Positions 42,257 through 53,600 of a stretch of DNA of 64,000 nucleotides are shown here, piece after piece; position 1 is the stretch's first letter; the number at the start of each line of letters is the position of its first letter. The stretch spans positions 984,558,482 to 984,622,481 of the forward strand of contig OX336389.2 of the NCBI GenBank assembly GCA_946902985.2. Reading direction: 5' to 3'. The notes below the pieces were generated by a model that saw only the letters and a program-made list of their open reading frames with translations, was not told where the DNA came from and searched no databases. The position numbers and the translations under genes are program-made. This DNA is from Meconema thalassinum. Lineage: Eukaryota > Arthropoda > Insecta > Orthoptera > Tettigoniidae.

Positions 42257-42410
42257 ATGATGTTATCGGGTTGGAAGCCATTTTTCAGATGGCCTCGCAG
42301 TTCCTCCCCTTAAAACTCCAATAACTAGCAAACTAACTAACTCAATGTTGTCTCAGTAAATAAAAAGTGAATGGTTTTCAGTCCGTCAACTCGATTGCAC
42401 CCAAATTGTA
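42257..42410 (+). mobile_element. Penelope-like end fragment (copy 4)
   Basis: GGTTGGAAGCCATTTTTCAG and, about 75 bp on, TGTTGTCTCAGTAAAT and TTTTCAGTCCGTCAACTCG match the left end of the 43485-44027 insertion (TTTGAAGCCATTTTCAG, TTTTTCAGTCGGTCAACACG). The intervening part differs. Confidence 0.5.
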
Positions 42411-42469
42411 TTGGGTAAGTTATTTAATTATATACAGGAAAAAATATGTAAACAAATATAAATAACTTA

Positions 42470-43081
42470 TATTTAGTAAAGCAATGTCCCCGATTCTTGA
42501 ATGTAACAGTTAATCTCGACAACTACTTGATGGATTTTGATGTGGTTTTCACCATTTTGTATAGGATTTCTCGAGGAAGGTTTCTGTAGAAAAACATTTA
42601 TGACCAAAGGAAGTCTAGCAATATCGATTTTAGTGAATCGAGTCGAAGAAAAAGCTGCCGTTCGTGCGCCTTTCAAGCTTACGCTGGGTAAACCGTTAAA
42701 CATATCTTATACTTTATGAGTTTAAGTATTGTTCAGCATGAAAAGTTCTACAGAGAAATTCACGACAGCACATTTCTATCTTTAATACATCGCCCGCTAT
42801 AAGTGTTTTTACGTTTTCATTTCTTCCAACAATCTGCGTTCAGTAGAAATTTAAATTACTAGCTTCGGAGTGAGTTTATGAGCTAGCGAGTGAGCCAGCA
42901 TCGAACTGTCGAGTCGTGTCTAGTTAAGACTTCAGAGAAGAGTATAGGTCTATGTGTTTGGAGTTTCGCTGTTCACCTCAGCTGTTCTGAATTGCGTCTG
43001 GGACCTGCCGTCCGTGCGCCTTTTAAGCTTACGCTGGGTAAACCGTTAAGGATACCGGGCGATGGCGGGGCGGGTTGCTAG
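42470..43081 (+). mobile_element. Second Helitron-like element, 3' end well defined
   Basis: The plus-strand 3' end has ACCGGGCGATGGCGGGGCGG, then GTTGCTAG followed by a host T (CTAG at 43078-43081). It parallels the other Helitron's ACCGGGCGAAGCCGGGT...CTAG. A block GCGCCTTTYAAGCTTACGCT plus GGGTAAACCGTTAA occurs twice, at 42667 and 43016. Near the left, ACTTGATGGATTTTGATGTG resembles 5' regions of insect Helitrons, but the exact 5' TC is not identified. Confidence 0.6.
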
Positions 43082-43145
43082 TTTAAAATAAATGAATAGA
43101 AAGAATAAAGTTAAGACTTTAAATGTTAAATTATCTTATATCGTT

Positions 43146-43325
43146 GTTGATTCATTCGAGGGGCTTGCACATCGTGGTCATTGAGCCCCGTGTACTTGGG
43201 TGTGTGTAGAATTTGTTAGGTAGCCTGTTTAATTGTGGTTTTTATAGCAATGTGTATTTGTAATAAAGGTGAGCACTGGGAAGGAAGCGGCCATGGTCTT
43301 AATTTAGGAACCATCCAGGCATTCA
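43146..43325 (-). mobile_element. SINE-A tail and central fragment
   Basis: CGTGTACTTGGGTGTGTG, then GGGAAGGAAGCGGCCATGG and GGAACCATCCAGGCATT follow SINE-A. It stops at the (ATTC)n end of the adjoining LINE fragment, which probably inserted into or next to it. Confidence 0.82.
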
Positions 43326-43327
43326 CT

Positions 43328-43484
43328 TTTCCATTCATTCATTCATTCATTCATTTATGTGCAAATGGGGGTATTTCCCCGGCGGCGAATTGTACAACTA
43401 CAGAAAATTACCAAAAATAATATCAAACACACTTAATGTACACAAGTCGCGATTTGGGAACTATAGTAATTACATCGCAGTATT
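43328..43484 (-). mobile_element. CR1-like LINE copy 2, 3' UTR part
   Basis: (ATTC)n at 43330-43350, then ATGTGCAAATGGGGG and ATTTCCCCGGCGGCGAATT match the LINE 3' end at 35285-35350. The last 13 bases, ACATCGCAGTATT at 43472-43484, are duplicated on the far side of the next insertion. Confidence 0.8.
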
Positions 43485-44027
43485 ATGGTGTTTGAAGCCA
43501 TTTTCAGTGTTGCCTTAGTGAACGAAAGTTTGATGTTTTTCAGTCGGTCAACACGATTGTACCCAACCCCAGTTGAGTGTATGTAGATAGTGATGAAGAC
43601 AACAGCTCTCACCAGGACACGCAAGACTCAATCAGATAAGTAGTCTGTACAATACATCCTGAATTGACCATTCAACTACAATCACATATTGACTCCAAAC
43701 AAGCAAGTTTGGAGGTCAATCACCAGATTCAGTATTATAACAAAACATCACATAGACTATAACTAACAAATATTGACGAGTTGAACTATCTCAACTGATA
43801 CCACAACTAAAGAAGTGTACATATTGTAAATATTTTCACCCATACTTTCAGACAAATTTTTTTTAGCCTAAGTGCAATGGATTTATGGTAATGATGATCG
43901 CTTGACGATCGGAACTGGTCATCCAAGTGAATTTATTAATCTCATGTAAATGTTTTCAGGATTAGGGAATAACCCATCTCATTTGGCTACAATCGTGTTT
44001 ACAGACTGAAAAGCATCAAACTTTCGT
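43485..44027 (+). mobile_element. Penelope-like insertion (copy 3) with 13-bp target duplication
   Basis: ACATCGCAGTATT (43472-43484) and ACATCGTAGTATT (44028-44040) flank 543 bp that splits a LINE. The ends are inverted: GAACGAAAGTTTGATG and TTTTTCAGTCGGTCAACACG on the left, their reverse complements on the right (CGTGTTTACAGACTGAAAAG, CATCAAACTTTCG). Near the right end, ATGATGATCGCTTGACGATC with GGAACTGGTC is the counterpart of the hammerhead-like hairpin at 23511-23550. No protein is encoded. Inverted terminal repeats in short copies and hammerhead motifs fit Penelope-like elements; the family call remains inference. Confidence 0.72.
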
Positions 44028-44040
44028 ACATCGTAGTATT

Positions 44041-44212
44041 TACACCAAATATCAGTCTTCTCTTAAACACGTCAATATTTTTGGGGAAAGGCTCTAAGAC
44101 TGTGGCAGGTAATGAGCTCCAATTATCCATACTACGATTAACGAAAGAATATTTCCCATAATTTGCACGCTGCGGTCGGCCCTTACTTTTGTGCGTATTT
44201 TCTGCCCTGCTC
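44041..44212 (-). pseudogene. CR1-like LINE copy 2, polyprotein C-terminus
   Basis: The minus strand reads GRPQRANYGKYSFVNRSMDN, then WSSLPATVLEPFPKNIDVFK and RRLIFGVNT, very close to the end of the 523-residue frame (GRPQRTNYGKYSFVNRAIDN...). It is truncated at about 44212. Together with 43328-43484 it is one LINE copy split by the Penelope-like insertion. Confidence 0.88.
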
Positions 44213-44239
44213 AGGTAGGTGAGATTTCCCAGACTGAAA

Positions 44240-44350
44240 TGGGAAGCTACTTGTCCTGAAATCTGAGGTTCAAATCCCGGCGTTGAGAACGGACAACCCG
44301 AGTGTGGTAAACCCCCAGGTTTTTCCCACTCCTACAAGACAGTCCCACGG
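44240..44350 (+). mobile_element. SINE-H copy 2
   Basis: GAGGTTCAAATCCCGGCGTT is box B; GAGTGTGGTAAACCCCCAGG and TTTTTCCCACTCC follow as in 15085-15262. The head upstream of box B is unclear. Confidence 0.6.
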
Positions 44351-44655
44351 CACATTTTCCAGTTCTTGAGTGTAATGGGCAGTATACTATCTACGCTTCG
44401 CTTATTCAGGGTTGCCTTAGAGCAGGGGTTCTCAATCTGGTGCTCTCGTTATACGAGCCAAAAAGTGTCCGTGAGCACCAGCTCCCCTGAGATCCATTCT
44501 TCAATTCAAATGTTGTTGCGGGAACAGGAGTTTTATTACAAATTTTGACAGTCAGAAATGTTATCATTTTGTGAAATATTATTTTTTAATCCACAGTAAA
44601 AGTAATTGGACATCCTTGTTTTATGAGTAGCAAGACAGATGCTAACTTAACCAGA

Positions 44656-44882
44656 TAATAATGTTATTGGTTTTACGTCCCTTTTAACTACCCTGGCTTT
44701 TTAGAGACGCCGGGGTGCCGGAATTTTGCCCCGAAGGGGATCTTTAACGTGCCAGTAAATGTACTGACACGGCTCCCTCGCATTTGCGCACCCTCAAATG
44801 CCAGCTGACTGCACCAGGTTTCGAACCTGCAACCTTGGGCTCAGCAAGCGAGAACGTTACCCCTGAGCCACGCAGCCAGACG
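44656..44882 (-). mobile_element. SINE-C copy with 11-bp target duplication
   Basis: Perfect ACTTAACCAGA at 44645-44655 and 44883-44893. Full order on the minus strand: GGCTGCGTGGCTCAGGGGTA, GGTTCGAAACCTGGTGC, GCAAATGCGAGGGAGCCG, GATCCCCTTCGGGGC and AAAAGGGACGTAAAACC. The tail side begins TAATAATGTTATTGG. Confidence 0.93.
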
Positions 44883-45024
44883 ACTTAACCAGACTGTCCA
44901 CGCGTAAATGGGCATGGGTCATGCAAGCAGTTGCACCATGCATGGTGAGCAGTGAATCCCTAGATTTTTGAGCACTTCAGAGGGAGAGAGAGACAGGAAA
45001 AGGAAAGAGAGGCGCATGCTTGTT

Positions 45025-45066
45025 GCTTTATTATTATTATTACTATTATTTTCATTATTATTATTT

Positions 45067-45100
<34 letters not shown>

Positions 45101-45103
45101 CTA
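45025..45103. repeat. (TTA)n microsatellite
   Basis: TTATTATTATTACTATT... with a few TTTTCA interruptions; it creates a leucine-rich spurious frame at 44968-45201. Confidence 0.9.
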
Positions 45104-45182
45104 TTTTATGGTGCTCGGATACTTGGTATGTTATGAGGGAGGTGCTAACCGCCCCAAAAAGGTTTAAATGCCTGCCTTACAG

Positions 45183-45648
45183 ACTAAATAAAACACGTTA
45201 ACGTGTTACGACAGTCGAAAGACTTGGTGTCATAAGCCTCTTACTAACTCGAACACTCGGCAGATAACTCAGTCGTAGAGATGTGTTCCATTTTGTACTT
45301 CTCTTTGGAGTAGGGAATAGTTGAGTTTGGTTGTCCTTCTCAGCATCGACTTCCGTTGGTTGAATGGTTTGTGACTTAATCCGTATAGAGAGTGATAGTT
45401 GCCATGATAGAATTTTCATGGAACGCTATAATGTCTATACGTCAAATGCACTTTTCCCTTGGGGTGCCATCAATGATAAATCTTAATTTACAGTGCCTAT
45501 AATATTAAAAATATTAAAAATTGAAAATACATGGTAAGATAAACAAAATAAGATGCAACCAATTACACGGGGCTTATGACCAAGCCCCTACATTAAATTA
45601 CAGCAACAACAACTTTTTCACTTGCATTAGTACATATTTTGAGCACTT
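45183..45648. other. Unassigned stretch
   Basis: No feature recognised. Confidence 0.3.
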
Positions 45649-45649
45649 T

Positions 45650-45762
45650 TTAGTTGATGTTGTTTCATTTAGGGGCGTGGATATTTCAGCCCCGTGTACG
45701 TGGGTAAGAGTGTAGAATTTGTCTGATAAACTGTTTTATTGTGATGTCAGTATTTGTATGTA
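45650..45762 (-). mobile_element. SINE-A copy split by SINE-D, tail part
   Basis: GTTTCATTTAGGGGCGTGG, GTGTACGTGGGTAAGAGTG and TTTGTCTGATAAACTG are the SINE-A tail; it breaks at ATTTGTATGTA (45752-45762). Confidence 0.85.
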
Positions 45763-46003
45763 GACCAGCTCCGTGGCTGAATGGTGAGCGCGCTAGGCTT
45801 TGGCCCGCCGTGTCCCGGGTTCGATTCCTGGCCGGGCCATCAGGCATTTTAATCTCCTGGGGTTAATTCCCGTGGCTCGGGGACTGGGTGTACGTGCCGT
45901 TTTCACCATAACGTCGTCCTCATTACGACGCACAGGTCGCCCACGGACGTCAATTAGAATGACCTGCACTCCGCCTCTCAGGAGGCCACACTATCTTTTT
46001 TTC
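45763..46003 (+). mobile_element. SINE-D inserted in SINE-A
   Basis: Head GACCAGCTCCGTGGCTGAAT (box A region) and CGGGTTCGATTCCTGGCC (box B). Body TTCACCATAACGTCGTCC and ACGGACGTCAATTAGAATGA, ending in a T-rich CTATCTTTTTTTC. ATTTGTATGTA on the left and ATTTGTGTATGTA (46004-46016) on the right are a near-perfect target duplication, the 2-bp difference being an added GT. Confidence 0.9.
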
Positions 46004-46016
46004 ATTTGTGTATGTA

Positions 46017-46200
46017 TTTCAAATCCAAGTAGGATTTGGGTAGGAAGCGGCCGTGGCCTTAAGTTGGATACCATCCTGGCACTTGTCTGGAGTAGAAAAT
46101 GGATGTCACGGAAATCCACTTCCAGAATAGCTGATGTAGGAATCGAACCTGGACCTCCGGGGCGCACGTAAATAATGTTAGTCGTTACGCCACGAAGTGG
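46017..46200 (-). mobile_element. SINE-A copy split by SINE-D, head part with 94-bp contraction
   Basis: Central domain GGAAGCGGCCGTGGCCTTAA to CACTTCCAGAATAGC, then GTAGGAATCGAACC directly followed by TGGACCTCCGGGG. In other copies 94 bp separate the two GGAATCGAACC motifs; here there is one motif and the left flank of the first joins the right flank of the second. The head ends near GTCGTTACGCCACGAAG. Confidence 0.87.
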
Positions 46201-46344
46201 GCATTGTGCACCAACAAGCTACTAGGGCAGAGGAATAAAGGTCTTTGCCACAGAACTTCATCACCAAGCACTCCAGTCAAAGAGGAATTACGTCGCTTGA
46301 GATTCACATCCACTACAAGCATAACTCATCGCTAGAGTCATCAC

Positions 46345-46650
46345 TGTCCACCGAGTGCAGTGTCTTGTGATTATACTCGGTGAGGTGCTAGAATAGGATT
46401 GACAGTTCTCGTCTCGCCATGTGGTCTGATAACGAGATTGCCAAACTCCACAAGCCAGAGATACAGCTGACCAGGCACTGAAGCACATGGGCTGTAATAT
46501 TGCAACGCAGAGTATTATGACATCAACTATGCGAACATGGATTGGTCAAGAAGCGGAGGGGTAATAACTGACGTGGAATTTCCGGTGAAATGTCAATCCT
46601 ATTCAGGCAGCTCACCGAGTATAACGTGGGATAGGTGCACTTCCAGTGAG
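46345..46650. repeat. Inverted repeat, possible MITE
   Basis: TATACTCGGTGAGGTGC and AATAGGATTGACA (46371-46405) are mirrored by TGTCAATCCTATTC and GCTCACCGAGTATA (46591-46625). Weaker matching continues both inward and outward. No target duplication was identified. Confidence 0.55.
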
Positions 46651-46751
46651 AAATGTGGAATAAGAAAGACAAATAAATACATACTAGTGGCGGGCGATGA
46701 GAAGAGTTCCAAGAGTGCTATTTACTTTATACCAACCTACATTTATAGATA

Positions 46752-47132
46752 TACCGCAGTGGCTAGCATTCTTTGCTATCGCCGATTCCCGGATCTGCAG
46801 ATGAATTTAATTCTGGTCTGAGGGCTGGAACGGGGTACACTCAGCCTCGTGAGGCAAAACTCAGAAGGGACGGGTTCAATTCCTACATCAGCCATCCTGG
46901 AAGTGATTTTCCGTGGCTTCCCACTTCTACTCCAGGCAAATGCCAGGATGGTACCAAACTTAAGGCCACGGCTGCTTCCTACCCAAATCCTAATTGACTT
47001 TCAAATACACACACTAGTACAGACATCACAGTGACACAGGTTATCAGACAAATTCTACACACACCCAAGTACACGGGGCTACATGACCACGATGTCGCAA
47101 AGCCCCTAAAAATCAACAACAACAACAACAGC
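46752..47132 (+). mobile_element. SINE-A copy with (AAC)n tail
   Basis: Head ACCGCAGTGGCTAGCATTC; second motif GGGTTCAATTCCTACATC; central domain GGAAGTGATTTTCCGTGG to AAGGCCACGGCTGC; tail ACACTAGTACAGACATCACA to GTCGCAAAGCCCCTAAAAAT, then CAACAACAACAACAACAG. TATAGATA occurs at 46744-46751 and 47134-47141, a short target duplication. Confidence 0.88.
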
Positions 47133-47141
47133 TATAGATAC

Positions 47142-47625
47142 ATCCTACGATATCCGGGAAACAGTATCTCAAGTTTCTTTTCTTCTAAGGTGTGTTCTGG
47201 TCGAGGCGTGGCCGCATAGATGCAAGTAGCAACGTGCTTCGGCCTAAACGATTCGAGTTCCAGTGACTGCAGTCACATTTGCAAGCCTTTTACAAACAAT
47301 CGCGTTATCTGTATGTTCATTGTGATGTTTGTGTCTTTTTTAAGTTTTCAGAAGGCCTGAACGTGCCACTGTGTTTCTACGTCATGGAAACAGAGCGTTA
47401 TTTATATCACGACCACAATTACAATTTATTGTTTTCGTATACTGTACTACCAAATATTTCTATGATATATTCCTGTTCTCCACCTTTTGCTTTCTGATTT
47501 AAGTCAAATGAGGTGTTGGTCTCCCCAATGGTTTCTCCTCAATTTGTTTTTCTATACTTCTAAAGAAAGCATTTGTCAATAAATTCCCGACTGAATTCAT
47601 AACCGAGTCCACTAAAACAAACTTG
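47142..47625. other. Unassigned junction sequence before the satellite
   Basis: About 480 bp with no recognised feature. It is the only non-satellite flank of the large array visible in this window. Confidence 0.4.
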
Positions 47626-47634
47626 GACTGTATA

Positions 47635-50600
47635 CAAGCTAACGTGATTAAACTGTCTACAATCTAACGTGATTAAACTGTGTACAAGCTAACGTGATTA
47701 AACTGTCTACAAGCTAACGTGATTAAACTGTGAACAAGCTAACGTGATTAAACTGTCTACAAGCTAACGTGATTAAACTGTGTACAAGCTAACGTGATTA
47801 AACTACGTACAAGCTAACGCGATTAAACTGCGTACAAGCTAACGTGATTAAACTGTGTACAAGCTAACGTGATTAAACTGTGTACAAGCTAACGCGATTA
47901 AACTACGTACAAGCTAACGTGATTAAACTACGTACAAGCTAACGCGATTAAACTGCGTACAAGCTAACGTGATTAAACTGTGTACAAGCTAACGTGATTA
48001 AACTGTCTACAAGCTAACGTGATTAAACTGTGTACAAGCTAACGTGATTAAACTGTGTACAAGCTAACGCGATTAAACTGCGTACAAGCTAACGTGATTA
48101 AACTGTGTACAAGCTAACGTGATTAAACTGTCTACAAGCTAACGTGATTAAACTGTGTACAAGCTAACGTGATTAAACTACGTACAAGCTAACGTGATTA
48201 AACTACGTACAAGCTAACGTGATTAAACTGTGTACAAGCTAACGTGATTAAACTGTATACAAGCTAACGTGATTAAACTGCGTACAAGCTAACGTGATTA
48301 AACTACGTACAAGCTAACGTGATTAAACTGTCTACAAGCTAACGTGATTAAACTGTGTACAAGCTAACGTGATTAAACTGTGAACAAGCTAACGTGATTA
48401 AACTGCGTACAAGCTAACGTGATTAAACTGTGTACAAGCTAACGTGATTAAACTGTCTACAAGCTAACGTGATTAAACTGCGTACAAGCTAACGTGATTA
48501 AACTACGTACAAGCTAACGTGATTAAACTGTCTACAAGCTAACGTGATTAAACTGTATACAAGCTAACGTGATTAAACTGCGTACAAGCTAACGTGATTA
48601 AACTGCGTACAAGCTAACGTGATTAAACTGTGTACAAGCTAACGTGATTAAACTGTCTACAAGCTAACGTGATTAAACTGTGTACAAGCTAACGTGATTA
48701 AACTACGTACAAGCTAACGCGATTAAACTGCGTACAAGCTAACGTGATTAAACTGTGTACAAGCTAACGTGATTAAACTGTGTACAAGCTAACGTGATTA
48801 AACTGTGAACAAGCTAACGTGATTAAACTGTGAACAAGCTAACGTGATTAAACTGTGTACAAGCTAACGTGATTAAACTGTGTACAAGCTAACGTGATTA
48901 AACTGTGTACAAGCTAACGTGATTAAACTGTATACAAGCTAACGTGATTAAACTGTGTACAAGCTAACGTGATTAAACTACGTACAAGCTAACGTGATTA
49001 AACTGTGTACAAGCTAACGTGATTAAACTGTGTACAAGCTAACGTGATTAAACTGTGTACAAGCTAACGTGATTAAACTGTGTACAAGCTAACGTGATTA
49101 AACTGCGTACAAGCTAACGTGATTAAACTACGTACAAGCTAACGTGATTAAACTGCGTACAAGCTAACGTGATTAAACTGTATACAAGCTAACGCGATTA
49201 AACTGTGTACAAGCTAACGCGATTAAACTACGTACAAGCTAACGTGATTAAACTGTGTACAAGCTAACGTGATTAAACTACGTACAAGCTAACGTGATTA
49301 AACTGCGTACAAGCTAACGTGATTAAACTGTATACAAGCTAACGTGATTAAACTGCGTACAAGCTAACGCGATTAAACTGTGTACAAGCTAACGTGATTA
49401 AACTGCGTACAAGCTAACGTGATTAAACTGTGTACAAGCTAACGTGATTAAACTGTGTACAAGCTAACGTGATTAAACTGCGTACAAGCTAACGCGATTA
49501 AACTGTGTACAAGCTAACGTGATTAAACTGTGTACAAGCTAACGTGATTAAACTGCGTACAAGCTAACGTGATTAAACTGTGTACAAGCTAACGTGATTA
49601 AACTGTGTACAAGCTAACGTGATTAAACTGTGTACAAGCTAATGTGATTAAACTACGTACAAGCTAACGTGATTAAACTGTCTACAAGCTAACGTGATTA
49701 AACTGTCTACAAGCTAACGTGATTAAACTGTGTACAAGCTAACGTGATTAAACTACGTACAAGCTAACGTGATTAAACTGTGTACAAGCTAACGTGATTA
49801 AACTGTGTACAAGCTAACGTGATTAAACTGCGTACAAGCTAACGTGATTAAACTGTGAACAAGCTAAAGTGATTAAACTACGTACAAGCTAACGTGATTA
49901 AACTGTGTACAAGCTAACGTGATTAAACTGTCTACAAGCTAACGTGATTAAACTGTATACAAGCTAACGTGATTAAACTGTGTACAATCTAACGTGATTA
50001 AACTGCGTACAAGCTAACGTGATTAAACTGCGTACAAGCTAAGGCGATTAAACTGTGTACAAGCTAACGTGATTAAACTGTGTACAAGCTAACGTGATTA
50101 AACTACGTACAAGCTAACGTGATTAAACTGTCTACAAGCTAACGTGATTAAACTGTCTACAAGCTAACGTGATTAAACTGTGTACAAGCTAACGTGATTA
50201 AACTGTGTACAAGCTAACGTGATTAAACTACGTACAAGCTAACGTGATTAAACTGTCTACAAGCTAACGTGATTAAACTGTCTACAAGCTAACGTGATTA
50301 AACTGTGTACAAGCTAACGTGATTAAACTGTGTACAAGCTAACGTGATTAAACTACGTACAAGCTAACGTGATTAAACTGTCTACAAGCTAACGTGATTA
50401 AACTGTCTACAAGCTAACGTGATTAAACTGTGTACAAGCTAACGTGATTAAACTGCGTACAAGCTAACGTGATTAAACCGTCTACAAGCTAACGTGATTA
50501 AACTGTGTACAAGCTAACGTGGTTAAACTACGTACAAGCTAACGTGATTAAACTGTCTACAAGCTAACGTGATTAAACTGTGTACAAGCTAACGTGATTA

Positions 50601-53600
50601 AACTGTGTACAAGCTAACGTGATTAAACTGTGTACAAGCTAACGTGATTAAACTGTGTACAAGCTAACGTGATTAAACTGTCTACAAGCTAACGTGATTA
50701 AACTGTCTACAAGCTAACGTGATTAAACTGTGTACAAGCTAACGTGATTAAACTGTGTACAAGCTAACGTGATTAAACTGTGAACAAACTAAAGGCGATT
50801 AAACTGTCTACAAGCTAACGTGATTAAACTGTATACAAGCTAACGTGATTAAACTGTGTACAAGCTAACGTGATTAAACTGTCTACAAGCAAACGTGATT
50901 AAACTGTGTACAAGCTAACGTAATTAAACTGTGTACAAGCTAACGTGATTAAACTGTATACAAGCTAACGTGATTAAACTGTCTACAAGCTAACGTGATT
51001 AAACTGTGTACAAGCTAACGTGATTAAACTGTCTACAAGCTAACGTGATTAAACTGTGTACAAGCTAACGTGATTAAACTGTGTACAAGCTAACGTGATT
51101 AAACTGTATACAAGCTAACGTGATTAAACTGTCTACAAGCTAACGTGATTAAACTGTGTACAAACTAACGTGATTAAACTGTCTACAAGCTAACGTGATT
51201 AAACTGTATACAAGCTAACGTGATTAAACTGTGTACAAGCTAACGTGATTAAACTGTCTACAAGCTAACGTGATTAAACTGTGTACAAGCTAACGTGATT
51301 AAACTGTGTACAAGCTAACGTGATTAAACTGTGTACAAGCTAACGTGATTAAACTGTCTACAAGCTAACGTGATTAAACTGTGTACAAGCTAACGTGATT
51401 AAACTGTCTACAAGCTAACGTGATTAAACTGCGTACAAGCTAACGTGATTAAACTGTATACAAGCTAACGTGATTAAACTGTGTACAAGCTAACGTGATT
51501 AAACTGTATACAAGCTAACGTGATTAAACTGCGAACAAGCAAACGTGATTAAACTACGTACAAGCTAACGTGATTAAACTGTGTACAAGCTAACGTGATT
51601 AAACTACGTACAAGCTAACGTGATTAAACTGCGTACAAGCTAACGTGATTAAACTACGTACAAGCTAACGTGATTAAACTGTATACAAGCTAACGTGATT
51701 AAACTGCGTACAAGCTAACGTGATTAAACTACGTACAAGCTAACGTGATTAAACTCTGTACAAGCTAACGTGATTAAACTACGTACAAGCTAACGTGATT
51801 AAACTGTCTACAAGCTAACGTGATTAAACTGCGTACAAGCTAACGTTATTAAACTGTGTACAAGCTAACGTGATTAAACTACGTACAAGCTAACGTGATT
51901 AAACTGTATACAAGCTAACGTGATTAAACTGTGTACAAGCTAACGTGATTAAACTGTGTACAAGCTAACGTGATTAAACTGTATACAAGCTAACGTGATT
52001 AAACTGTGTACAAGCTAACGTGATTAAACTACGTACAAGCTAACGTGATTAAACTGTGTACAAGCTAACGTGATTAAACTGTGTACAAGCTAACGTGATT
52101 AAACTGCGTACAAGCTAACGCGATTAAACTGTGTGCAAGCTAACGTGATTAAACTGTCTACAAGCTAACGTGATTAAACTGTATACAAGCTAACGTGATT
52201 AAACTACGTACAAGCTAACGTGATTAAACTGTATACAAGCTAACGTGATTAAACTGTGTACAAGCTAACGTTATTAAACTGTCTACAAGCTAACGTGATT
52301 AAACTGCGTACAAGCTAACGTGATTAAACTGTGTACAAGCTAACGTGATTAAACTACGTACAAGCTAACGTGATTAAACTGTATACAAGCTAACGTGATT
52401 AAACTGCGTACAAGCTAACGTGATTAAACTACGTACAAGCTAACGTGATTAAACTGTGTACAAGCTAACGTGATTAAACTACGTACAAGCTAACGTGATT
52501 AAACTGTATACAAGCTAACGTGATTAAACTGCGTACAAGCTAACGTGATTAAACTGCGTACAAGCTAACGTGATTAAACTACGTACAAGCTAACGTGATT
52601 AAACTGTGTACAAGCTAACGTGATTAAACTACGTACAAGCTAACGTGATTAAACTGTGTACAAGCTAACGTGATTAAACTGTCTACAAGCTAACGTGATT
52701 AAACTGTCTACAAGCTAACGTGATTAAACTGTGTACAAGCTAACGTGATTAAACTACGTACAAGCTAACGTGATTAAACTGTATACAAGCTAACGTGATT
52801 AAACTACGTACAAGCTAACGTGATTAAACTATGTACAAGCTAACGTGATTAAACTACGTACAAGCTAACGTGATTAAACTGTGTACAAGCTAACGTGATT
52901 AAACTGTGTACAAGCTAACGTGATTAAACTACGTACAAGCTAACGTGATTAAACTGTCTACAAGCTAACGTGATTAAACTGCGTACAAGCTAACGTGATT
53001 AAACTGCGTACAAGCTAACGTGATTAAACTGCGTACAAGCTAACGTGATTAAACCGTCTACAAGCTAACGTGATTAAACTGTGTACAAGCTAACGTGATT
53101 AAACTACGTACAAGCTAACGTGATTAAACTGTGTACAAGCTAACGTGATTAAACTGTCTACAAGCTAACGTGATTAAACTGTGTACAAGCTAACGTGATT
53201 AAACTGTATACAAGCTAACGTGATTAAACTGTCTACAAGCTAACGTGATTAAACTGTCTACAAGCTAACGTGATTAAACTGTCTACAAGCTAACGTGATT
53301 AAACTGCGTACAAGCTAACGTGATTAAACTGTCTACAAGCTAACGTGATTAAACTGTATACAAGCTAACGTGATTAAACTGTCTACAAGCTAACGTGATT
53401 AAACTGTCTACAAGCTAACGTGATTAAACTGCGTACAAGCTAACGTGATTAAACTGTCTAGAAGCTAACGTGATTAAACTGTATACAAGCTAACGTGATT
53501 AAACTGTGTACAAGCTAACGTGATTAAACTGTGTACAAGCTAACGTGATTAAACTGTGTACAAGCTAACGTGATTAAACTGCGTACAAGCTAACGTGATT

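Larger units (their letters stand above)
44423..45174. mobile_element. Probable hAT-like element, interrupted by SINE-C
   Basis: The left end CAGGGGTTCTCAATCTGG is a common hAT start. The right end on the other strand reads CAGGCATTTAAACC. The flanking octamers CCTTAGAG (44415-44422) and CCTTACAG (45175-45182) differ by one base. The interior holds the SINE-C and a (TTA)n run. The inverted repeat is weak, so the right boundary is provisional. Confidence 0.5.

Noticed and set aside
44968..45201. Frame encoding a leucine-rich hydrophobic segment
   Set aside because: The leucines come from a (TTA)n microsatellite inside a transposon-like element.
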